Source of the DNA: an uncultured Eubacteriales bacterium
GTDB lineage: Bacteria; Bacillota; Clostridia; Christensenellales; UBA1242
Direction of reading: 5' to 3'
DNA length: 5,570 nucleotides
Assembly (NCBI GenBank): GCA_900557645.1
Contig: USSZ01000045.1
Coordinates: 1 to 5,570 of the forward strand
The translations under genes were made by a program, and so were the position numbers. Below are positions 1 through 5,428 of this stretch, piece by piece (the first letter of the stretch is position 1; the number at the start of each line of letters is the position of its first letter). A model generated the notes under the pieces. That model did not search any database, was not told where the DNA came from, and worked only from the letters and a program-made list of their open reading frames with translations.

Positions 1-24
1 AATAAATATATTTTATTATATTTT

Positions 25-2661
25 TTATTTATTTTTAATATTTTTCTTTTTTATAATTCTTTTTTCTATAATTTTATAAATTTCACTAACAATAAGCATT
101 AATAAAGAAAAAGCAAATATAATTGTCCACTGCACACCATTTAAAACTTCAAGTTTTAATAATTGTCTCACCGGGGTGAATGCAAACAAGAACACGAGGA
201 CAAAACAAAAAGCAACAGCAAGCAAGAAAAATTTATTTTGTAATGGTCTTGATTTGAATATGTTGGCATTAGTTCTCATTGATGCAAGATAAAACATTTG
301 AATTATGTTAAGGGTATAAAAACCCATGGTAATTGCAATTTGCTCGTTAAAATAGTTAATACCAATCACGTAAGCGAGAACAACAAATAATGTTTGAAAA
401 AGTCCTAAAACTATTATTGATACACCAATGCCGTTAGAAAACAATCCTTTTTTCGAGTCCCGTGGTGGCATATCCATAAGGTCTTGCTCTGGCTTTTCAA
501 CCCCCAACGCAATTGCAGGCAAAGAATCTGTAATTAAATTAACAAATAATATTTGCACTGGAAATAAGAAAACGTATGCTGGATAAAAAATAGTAACTAT
601 AAATAATGATAATAATTCTGCAAGATTTGCTGAAAATAAAAATTTAACAGTTTTTTGAATGTTTTGATATATTTTTCTGCCTTCTTCAACAGCAACAACA
701 ATAGTTGCGAAGTTGTCATCGGTGATTATAAGGTCGGATACTTCTTTTGCAACATCTGTTCCACTTTGTCCCATTCCAATTCCGATACTCGCTTTTTTCA
801 AACTTGGTGCATCATTTACACCATCACCAGTCATGGCAACAATATGGCCTCTTTTCTTTAATGCTTCAACAATCCTAACTTTGTCTTCTGGGCTGACCCT
901 TGCAAAAACGCTGTATGACTCAATTACGTTATCAAGTTCTTTATCGTTTAACATTGCAATTTGAGATCCCGTCATGACTTCACCGATATCTTTCGCAAGA
1001 CCAATTTCTTTAGCAATAGCAAATGCTGTTTGACTATAGTCTCCTGTAATCATAATCGGCTTCATGCCAGCCCTTTTACACTTTTTCACAGCATCTTTAA
1101 TTTCTTTTCTTGGAGGGTCAATCATTCCAAGCATACCAACAAACACAAGGTTTTCTTCCTTAAAATCTTTTTCATTTTGAATGCATTTAAAAGCAACAGC
1201 AATAACTCTCAATGCTTTTGTTGCCATTTTATCATTCATTTTAGAGATTTTTTCTTTTTCAACCTGATTTAAAACAACCTTCTGTCCATTTTTATAAATA
1301 TATTGACATTTATCTAAAATTCTATCAGTCGCTCCCTTAACATACATAACTTTGTCATTTTCTTCTTTTACAAGAACGGACATTAATTTTCTATTACTAT
1401 CAAAAGGAATCTCATCAAGTCTTACAAAAGTTTTATTAAACTCATCTTTATTAAAATTAAATCGTGTCCCAAATTCAGTTAAAGCAATTTCTGTAGGATC
1501 ACCAATTATTCTTCCGTCTTGAACAACACTATCATTACATAAAATAGCCCCTTTAATAAGCATTGAAATATTACCATCTAAAGCAATTCTTTTTTCTTGA
1601 AAAATTTCGTTGCAATAAACTGCAGTAACTGTCATTTTATTTTGAGTTATAGTTCCAGTTTTATCAGAACATATAATATCACAACAACCCAATGTTTCAA
1701 CAGAATGCATTCTCTTTACAATAGCCTTTTGTTTGGCAAGACGAGCAACCCCTAAACTCATTATAATTGTAATAACTGCTGGCATACTTTCTGGAATAGC
1801 AGCAACCGAAATTGCAACTGAAGTTAAAAATGCGTCCATAATGTTTAAAGGAGAAATACATATTTCAATAATAAATGTTACAATAGCAACAGCAATAACT
1901 AAATATGTTAATATTTTCCCCACATCTTTTATGCTTTTTTGAAGAGGTGTTAATTCTTTTTGATTATCTTTTATTACCTTTGCTATTTTCCCAAGTTCAG
2001 TGTCATCACCAAGAGCGACAACAACTCCAATGCCCCTACCACATGTTACAATCGTTCCTTTATATGCCATATTTTTACGTTCACCTAAAGGAATATTTTC
2101 TTTATAAATCTTATCACATTCTTTTTCAATCGCATGACTTTCTCCAGTTAAAGAAGCCTCATCAATTTTTAAAGAATGCGTTTCTATAAGCCTTACATCG
2201 GCAGGCAAAATACTTCCAGCCTCTAAAGATATAATATCTCCTATAACAAGTTCATTTGTGTTAATTTTTTTCTTAACTCCATCTCGAATTACATAAGTTT
2301 CGGGTTCAGTAAGTTTATTTAACGCCTCAAGTGATTTCTCTGCTTTATATTCTTGAACAACTCCAAAAATTGCATTCATTAAAACGATAAATAAAATTAT
2401 GCAACCATCAATTATTTCCCCTGCTGTTTTTTCTATAATACCGATAATAATAGAAACTGCAGAAGCAAGAAGAAGGATTATAATCATTAAGTCAAAAAAT
2501 TGTTGAAAAAACTTTATCAAAATACTTTGTTTCTTGATAAAATTATTTTCTGCTGGCGAAGTTGAGAAACGTGCTTGAACCTCCTCAACATTTAAACCAT
2601 TTTTGTTTGAATTTAATTCAATTAAAGTTTGATTAATTGTTTTACAATGAAAATTTTTCAC
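25..2661 (-). CDS. P-type Ca2+-transporting ATPase (P2A, SERCA-like)
   Basis: This 878-aa integral membrane pump most likely exports Ca2+ from the cytosol at the expense of ATP. Visible in order: an N-terminal cation-ATPase domain (about 5-50); M1-M2 (about 52-103); the actuator domain with TGES at 172-175; M3-M4 (about 248-300) with the ion-site motif IPESMP around E291; the phosphorylation site DKTGT with D333; the nucleotide domain with GDPTE (387-391) and KGA (442-444); DPPR (515-518), TGD (539-541) and TGDGVNDAP (611-619); then M5-M10 (about 671-863). The M5 motif has N679 and E682, and the M6 motif NLITD has N708, T711 and D712. By family knowledge these match the Ca2+ ligands of SERCA. 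The position of SERCA E908 in M8 is Q788, as I recall for bacterial relatives. Length is normal and no domain is missing. The start is GTG: an in-frame TAA lies just upstream and the next Met is far inside. It is the second gene after uppP. A Mn2+ or other P2-type substrate cannot be excluded. Confidence 0.93.
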   Translation of the reverse strand: MKNFHCKTINQTLIELNSNKNGLNVEEVQARFSTSPAENNFIKKQSILIKFFQQFFDLMIIILLLASAVSIIIGIIEKTAGEIIDGCIILFIVLMNAIFGVVQEYKAEKSLEALNKLTEPETYVIRDGVKKKINTNELVIGDIISLEAGSILPADVRLIETHSLKIDEASLTGESHAIEKECDKIYKENIPLGERKNMAYKGTIVTCGRGIGVVVALGDDTELGKIAKVIKDNQKELTPLQKSIKDVGKILTYLVIAVAIVTFIIEICISPLNIMDAFLTSVAISVAAIPESMPAVITIIMSLGVARLAKQKAIVKRMHSVETLGCCDIICSDKTGTITQNKMTVTAVYCNEIFQEKRIALDGNISMLIKGAILCNDSVVQDGRIIGDPTEIALTEFGTRFNFNKDEFNKTFVRLDEIPFDSNRKLMSVLVKEENDKVMYVKGATDRILDKCQYIYKNGQKVVLNQVEKEKISKMNDKMATKALRVIAVAFKCIQNEKDFKEENLVFVGMLGMIDPPRKEIKDAVKKCKRAGMKPIMITGDYSQTAFAIAKEIGLAKDIGEVMTGSQIAMLNDKELDNVIESYSVFARVSPEDKVRIVEALKKRGHIVAMTGDGVNDAPSLKKASIGIGMGQSGTDVAKEVSDLIITDDNFATIVVAVEEGRKIYQNIQKTVKFLFSANLAELLSLFIVTIFYPAYVFLFPVQILFVNLITDSLPAIALGVEKPEQDLMDMPPRDSKKGLFSNGIGVSIIVLGLFQTLFVVLAYVIGINYFNEQIAITMGFYTLNIIQMFYLASMRTNANIFKSRPLQNKFFLLAVAFCFVLVFLFAFTPVRQLLKLEVLNGVQWTIIFAFSLLMLIVSEIYKIIEKRIIKKKNIKNK

Positions 2662-2674
2662 AAATAATACCCTT
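2659..2674 (-). promoter_or_regulatory. Ribosome-binding site and GTG start of the Ca2+-ATPase
   Basis: On the minus strand AAGGG (2670-2674) lies 8 nt before the GTG codon (2659-2661). The frame is closed upstream by a TAA 18 nt before the GTG, so no earlier start is possible. The site sits in the 15-nt gap after the uppP stop codon, which suggests translation follows that of uppP on one message. A GTG start with a short AAGGG site suggests weaker initiation than the other genes here (inference). Confidence 0.7.
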
Positions 2675-2676
2675 TT

Positions 2677-3444
2677 TTAACCTATTATTAATGTAACAAC
2701 TGAAATTATTATTAAATATAAACTAAACCATTTGAAATTAACTTTTGTCGTCAACTTTATCATTAATTTAATAGATAATACACCTACAATAAAAGCAACA
2801 ATGAAAGCAAGTAATAATCCTAATAAATTTACAGTTATGGTTTCACCATAAATAAAAATTTTTATAATTTCAAGAAGCATTGATAAAATAATTACCGGGA
2901 TACTCATAAGAAAAGAAAATTTTGCACAACTTTCTTTCCCTGCTCCAGAAAATAGCCCTGCCGAAATGGTCGTTCCAGAACGAGATAATCCTGGGAAAAC
3001 TGCGATTCCTTGAGCAATTCCCATAATAATTGCATTTTTGTAAGTAAATTCTTTTTCATTCTTATGTTTTTTAGAATAATATTCAACAGCAAGCAAAATT
3101 ATTGCACTTAACAAAAAAGAACAAGCCAATATAACACCACCTTCTGAAAAAGATTGATTAATTAGTGGCATCAACACCAAAACAATAAGTGCAGTAGGAA
3201 TTGTTGCAATAACGATACTCATGCTTTGCTTTGAAAATGGATGACGAACCATGTAAAACACATCTTTTTTAAAGACAACTAAAATAGCGAGTAATGTAGC
3301 AACATGTAAAATAATACTTACAAATAGTGAATCTTCTATACCAAAGATATTTGAAAAAAGGACAAGATGCCCACTTGAAGAAATAGGCAAAAATTCACAA
3401 AGACCTTGTAATAAACCTAATATTAATAAAAACAAAATTTGCAT
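2677..3444 (-). CDS. uppP: Undecaprenyl-diphosphatase UppP (BacA family)
   Basis: This 255-aa polytopic membrane enzyme hydrolyses undecaprenyl diphosphate to undecaprenyl phosphate. That recycles the lipid carrier for peptidoglycan and other wall polymers, and overproduction gives bacitracin resistance in known members. Two family signatures are visible. The first is QGLCEFLPISSSGH at 13-26, the (E/Q)xxxE motif with Q13 and E17 plus the conserved SSSGH. The second is PGLSRSGTT at 151-159, with the catalytic-type Arg at 155. Both halves begin with a similar G-x-x-Q/E-G segment (about 10-17 and 142-146), consistent with the inverted-repeat fold of the family. Hydrophobic segments run almost throughout, and the length is close to the usual 250-275 aa. 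The ATG start is preceded by AGGAGA (3449-3454). The gene is first in a probable operon with the Ca2+-ATPase, after a 15-nt gap. Nothing appears broken. Confidence 0.96.
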   Translation of the reverse strand: MQILFLLILGLLQGLCEFLPISSSGHLVLFSNIFGIEDSLFVSIILHVATLLAILVVFKKDVFYMVRHPFSKQSMSIVIATIPTALIVLVLMPLINQSFSEGGVILACSFLLSAIILLAVEYYSKKHKNEKEFTYKNAIIMGIAQGIAVFPGLSRSGTTISAGLFSGAGKESCAKFSFLMSIPVIILSMLLEIIKIFIYGETITVNLLGLLLAFIVAFIVGVLSIKLMIKLTTKVNFKWFSLYLIIISVVTLIIG

Positions 3445-3497
3445 CTCTTCTCCTATATAGAAATAAGGCTTGTCATGTCCTAAAATTAATATATAGA

Positions 3498-3526
3498 AGA
3501 TAACAATTAAATATGACTAACTTCAA
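3498..3526 (-). promoter_or_regulatory. Tentative promoter of the uppP-ATPase operon
   Basis: On the minus strand TTGAAG (3521-3526) and TTATCT (3498-3503) are separated by 17 bp and would start transcription near 3491, about 46 nt before the uppP start. The -10 element is poor, and an overlapping TATATT lacks a partner -35. A promoter is expected here because the preceding gene ends in a strong terminator, but this exact site is a weak guess. I see no riboswitch-like structure in the leader. Confidence 0.25.
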
Positions 3527-3562
3527 TATTTATCATTTTTTAAACTGCTAATTGGTTGTTTT

Positions 3563-3594
3563 ATAAAATAAAAAATACACTTTGAAAGTGTATT
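3563..3594 (-). terminator. Intrinsic terminator after the lipoprotein gene
   Basis: A perfect 10-bp inverted repeat (AATACACTTT / AAAGTGTATT, 3574-3594, one central base) is followed on the minus strand by a T-rich tract (TTTTATTTTA). In RNA a few inner pairs would open to form the loop. No T-run follows on the plus strand, so it works in the direction of the lipoprotein gene, whose stop codon is about 40 nt upstream. It separates that gene from uppP. Confidence 0.85.
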
Positions 3595-3632
3595 ATAAAT
3601 ATTAAGTAACAAATAACTTTTTATGTTTTTGA

Positions 3633-4088
3633 CTATAAAATCTCAAAATTTCCTGTAAACTTGACAACTAAATTATCATTAAAATGATAATTGAAATCAT
3701 AACAATTATAAAAACCATCTTCAGAAGTAATCATGTTATATTTTTCAACTTTAACATTATTTACAAAAATTTCTATTTGATCAGAAAAAATGCTAGCATA
3801 AAGTTTAAAAGAAACAAAATTTTCAGAAACCTTTGTGCCTGTCAATTCCCCTTGATCAATTTTTACATAAGCATAATTATCAAGACCATCAGTAATTATC
3901 CACAAATCACTATTTTCTGAAACTTTTTCTACAGATAAATCAAAACCTCTTTTATCTTCAATTTCAATCATTATTTCATAACTTTCATTTATATTAGCAT
4001 TACTTGATTTTTCATCACAAGCAACCAAGCATAAACATGGCACAACAAATGTTATGCTTAATAATAGACATAAAAATATTTTCTTCAT
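3633..4088 (-). CDS. Small secreted lipoprotein of unknown function
   Basis: This 151-aa protein has a type II (lipoprotein) signal peptide: KK at 2-3, a hydrophobic core at about 4-22, then the lipobox LVAC with the lipidated Cys at 24. It should therefore be exported, lipidated and anchored on the outer face of the cytoplasmic membrane. The mature part (about 128 aa) begins with a polar DEKSSNANIN linker. It then appears rich in alternating beta-strand patterns. The last 45 residues or so (104-146) follow the form 'I-x-I-x-VNN-x-V ... DG-x-Y ... DN-x-VVKFTG'. This resembles small beta-sandwich modules common at the C-terminus of Bacillota surface proteins, though I cannot name the family. 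The start is taken at ATG 4086-4088, because GAGGA lies at the right distance and the signal peptide begins there. An upstream in-frame ATG at 4139 would put 17 non-signal residues in front. The gene is flanked by terminators and is probably monocistronic. Function is unknown. Confidence 0.85.
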   Translation of the reverse strand: MKKIFLCLLLSITFVVPCLCLVACDEKSSNANINESYEIMIEIEDKRGFDLSVEKVSENSDLWIITDGLDNYAYVKIDQGELTGTKVSENFVSFKLYASIFSDQIEIFVNNVKVEKYNMITSEDGFYNCYDFNYHFNDNLVVKFTGNFEIL

Positions 4089-4101
4089 TTGTAAATTCCT
4101 C
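4086..4101 (-). promoter_or_regulatory. Ribosome-binding site deciding the lipoprotein start
   Basis: GAGGA on the minus strand (4097-4101) lies 8 nt before ATG 4086-4088. The alternative in-frame ATG at 4139 sits at or upstream of the predicted transcription start. This supports the 151-aa product over a 168-aa one. Confidence 0.8.
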
Positions 4102-4129
4102 GAGTTTAAACCAAAATTCAAACGAAATA

Positions 4130-4158
4130 ATATTAACAAAATTATATTTAAAAATCAA
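4130..4158 (-). promoter_or_regulatory. Probable promoter of the lipoprotein gene
   Basis: On the minus strand TTGATT (4153-4158) and TAATAT (4130-4135) are spaced by 17 bp, giving a start near 4123 and a leader of about 35 nt that holds the GAGGA site. The -35 matches 5 of 6 consensus bases and the -10 matches 4 of 6. Such matches arise easily by chance in sequence this AT-rich. The placement just after the T-tract of the upstream terminator is as expected for a separate transcription unit. Confidence 0.45.
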
Positions 4159-4187
4159 CAAAAAAAGATGCTTTTCAACATCTTTTT
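4157..4187 (-). terminator. Intrinsic terminator of the DUF4116-like gene
   Basis: AAAAAGATG (4162-4170) and CATCTTTTT (4179-4187) form a 9-bp stem with an 8-nt loop. On the minus strand the stem runs into seven consecutive Ts and then GTTGATTTTT. The stem overlaps the TAA stop codon (4186-4188), so termination comes right after the last codon. On the plus strand the stem is also followed by a few Ts and As, but no plus-strand gene lies nearby. Confidence 0.75.
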
Positions 4188-5037
4188 AAATTTTCTCAAT
4201 TTCATCATCTCCATGATATTTTCTTTGAATCTTTTTAAATTTAGAAACCTTTTCTAATTTTTCATCATTTAAAAGATAAGGCTCTGCTTCTTTTAAATTA
4301 TGCTTATTTACAAAATCTTTAATTATTTTATTATTTCGACATTCAAATCCTGCAAATCTTAACGAACTTGGCATTGCTAAAATTGCAGTCTCAACTATAT
4401 CAATATCATTTTGATACATTGGTAATGAATGTAATGCTACAGGATTTTCAGATACAATCTTTTTAATAAAATTTTTATTTTTCAATAATTCTTTATCAGC
4501 ATTTAATAATGTAAAACTTCTTTCAATAGCATGGTTATAAATAAATTCAGGGTCCTTTTTAAATCTTTTGTTTGCAAATTCTAAAGATAAACTATTATTT
4601 GTTACTGCAATATTGACCATTTCATCATCATTTTGAAATTCTGGCAAGTTTTTTAAAAGCATTCCATTTTTACTTAAAGCAAGTTTTGCAAGTTCTCGAA
4701 ATTTTTCTTTATTAATTTTCAATTCATACCCTATTTTTTCAATGTTTTCAGGTTCTTTTTCAACAGCAAGTCTTGCAATTCCATACTTACTTCTTGCTTT
4801 AGTTCCTGCATATTTAAAAGAACTAGGATTATTTTCAATTGATGCAAGAACCACTGCAGTATTATTTTTTAATCTTAATGGTAAACTTTTTATGTTATTG
4901 CCATTTTCTTTAACAAATTGTAATGCCCCTTTTCTTGTATATATAGTTTTTCCACGTTTTAATTTTGAAGAATAAGAATCCTTCTTTAAGTTCTCTTGTG
5001 CTATCTCTGATAAAATCAATAATTCTTTTCCTCTCAT
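4186..5037 (-). CDS. DUF4116-like helical-repeat protein, function unknown
   Basis: This 283-aa protein is predicted to be cytoplasmic: no signal peptide or membrane segment is visible, and Lys, Glu and Asn are abundant. Most of it (about 36-240) is a row of about eight units of 24-27 residues, each a helix with 'A(V/I)xxNxxxLxx(A/L)xxxxxxD'. Units start near 36, 60, 84, 113, 138, 164, 190 and 213. Clear examples are VNIAVTNNSLSLEFANKRF (141-159) and VETAILAMPSSLRFAG (215-230). The pattern matches what I know of DUF4116 repeats, found in scattered bacteria, Legionella and giant viruses without a defined biochemical role. A helical scaffold for protein contact is inference. The N-terminus (1-35) is basic and unrecognised, and the C-terminus (about 240-283) is charged. 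The ATG start follows an excellent AGAGGTGA site (5041-5048). The gene has its own promoter and terminator and lies about 250 bp from the structured tandem array. The repeat assignment is fairly sure; function is not. Confidence 0.85.
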   Translation of the reverse strand: MRGKELLILSEIAQENLKKDSYSSKLKRGKTIYTRKGALQFVKENGNNIKSLPLRLKNNTAVVLASIENNPSSFKYAGTKARSKYGIARLAVEKEPENIEKIGYELKINKEKFRELAKLALSKNGMLLKNLPEFQNDDEMVNIAVTNNSLSLEFANKRFKKDPEFIYNHAIERSFTLLNADKELLKNKNFIKKIVSENPVALHSLPMYQNDIDIVETAILAMPSSLRFAGFECRNNKIIKDFVNKHNLKEAEPYLLNDEKLEKVSKFKKIQRKYHGDDEIEKI

Positions 5038-5040
5038 TTT

Positions 5041-5086
5041 TCACCTCTTTCTTTTCAAGTATATAATATCAAACGCACAAAGTCAA
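5041..5086 (-). promoter_or_regulatory. Strong promoter and short leader of the DUF4116-like gene
   Basis: On the minus strand TTGACT (5081-5086) and TATACT (5058-5063) are separated by exactly 17 bp, each differing from the sigma-70/sigma-A consensus at one base. Transcription would start near 5051. The leader is only about 14 nt and consists mainly of the AGAGGTGA ribosome-binding site (5041-5048), so leader-based control is unlikely. This is the best promoter in the window. Confidence 0.75.
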
Positions 5087-5303
5087 GAATCAAATTTTAT
5101 ACTATAGAATTTTCTTTAATACCATTAAAAGCATATCAATAATACATTACAAAGCCTTGAAGATTATAAATATAAATTAAATAAAATAATCTAATAAATA
5201 TAATAAAAACTTTAGAATAAAAATATAATTAAAAACTTTTTAAAACTAATAATTTTTATGATTTAGAAACACAAAAGTAAAAAAAATAAATAAAAAATAG
5301 TCT
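5064..5303. other. AT-rich spacer with no gene seen
   Basis: This stretch lies between the DUF4116-like gene's -10 element and the first array unit, and includes that promoter's -35. Beyond it I see only A/T-rich sequence. No open frame of useful size has a ribosome-binding site, and I see no tRNA or recognisable RNA gene. A TATAAT at 5224-5229 on the plus strand has no convincing -35. A palindrome TTAAAAA-C-TTTTTAA (5229-5243) is all A/T except its centre. If the array is transcribed rightward its promoter should be here, but I cannot point to it. Confidence 0.5.
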
Positions 5304-5314
5304 GCGATAAGGAG

Positions 5315-5326
5315 TGCCTCTAGGCA
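5315..5326. other. Hairpin 1 of array unit 1, diverged copy
   Basis: TGCC-TCTA-GGCA forms a 4-bp stem with the same TCTA loop as the other units. Compared with the usual TGTC/GACA, a T:A pair has become C:G on both sides, so pairing is kept. The outer G:C pair of the other units is lost (G5314 opposite A5327). The downstream block is TAGGC instead of TAGGG, which creates a local TAGGCAA direct repeat (5321-5327 and 5329-5335). Confidence 0.7.
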
Positions 5327-5373
5327 AATAGGCAACGAATAAAATGTATTTTGAATATATTCATCGAAAAAAA

Positions 5374-5387
5374 GTGTCTCTAGACAC
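5374..5387. other. Hairpin 1 of array unit 2
   Basis: GTGTC-TCTA-GACAC is a perfect 5-bp stem with a four-base loop. The same sequence recurs in units 3 (5438-5451) and 4 (5500-5513). It is the most conserved part of the array. Confidence 0.75.
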
Positions 5388-5412
5388 ATAGGGAACAAAA
5401 ATTATTGATTGT

Positions 5413-5428
5413 TTTAACAAATGTTAAA
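5413..5428. other. Hairpin 2 of array unit 2, sequence-changed but paired
   Basis: TTTAAC-AAAT-GTTAAA is a perfect 6-bp stem. It sits at the place where unit 4 has TTGAA-CATA-TTCAA (5538-5551) and unit 1 has TGAA-TATA-TTCA (5352-5363). Unit 3 has the same element with one A-A mismatch (5477-5490). Stem bases differ between unit 2 and unit 4 at two pairs, both compensated. Confidence 0.7.

Noticed and set aside
1..24. Terminator after the ATPase
   Set aside because: The 24 bases left are A/T only and show no inverted repeat with G/C pairs; any terminator lies outside the window.
655..2189. Several plus-strand open frames (655-861, 713-964, 961-1272, 1733-1942, 1905-2189)
   Set aside because: All lie antisense within the ATPase coding sequence, which carries every family motif. 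Their translations show no recognisable domain and they overlap one another.
4089..4139. Longer 168-aa form of the lipoprotein starting at 4139
   Set aside because: The extra 17 residues would precede a normal signal peptide, the upstream ATG sits at or before the predicted transcription start, and the GAGGA site is placed for the ATG at 4086-4088.
3684..4975. Plus-strand open frames at 3684-3920, 4004-4189, 4054-4257 and 4742-4975, and a minus-strand frame at 2904-3092
   Set aside because: They are shadows of the lipoprotein, DUF4116-like and uppP genes. Two of them run through the terminator and promoter region at 4130-4187.
5201..5229. Plus-strand promoter for the array using TATAAT at 5224-5229
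   Set aside because: The -35 position reads TAATAA, far from TTGACA, and TATAAT is common by chance in this composition.
5229..5243. Palindrome TTAAAAA-C-TTTTTAA as a terminator or operator
   Set aside because: It is all A/T except the central base, has no useful stem stability, and is expected by chance in sequence this AT-rich.
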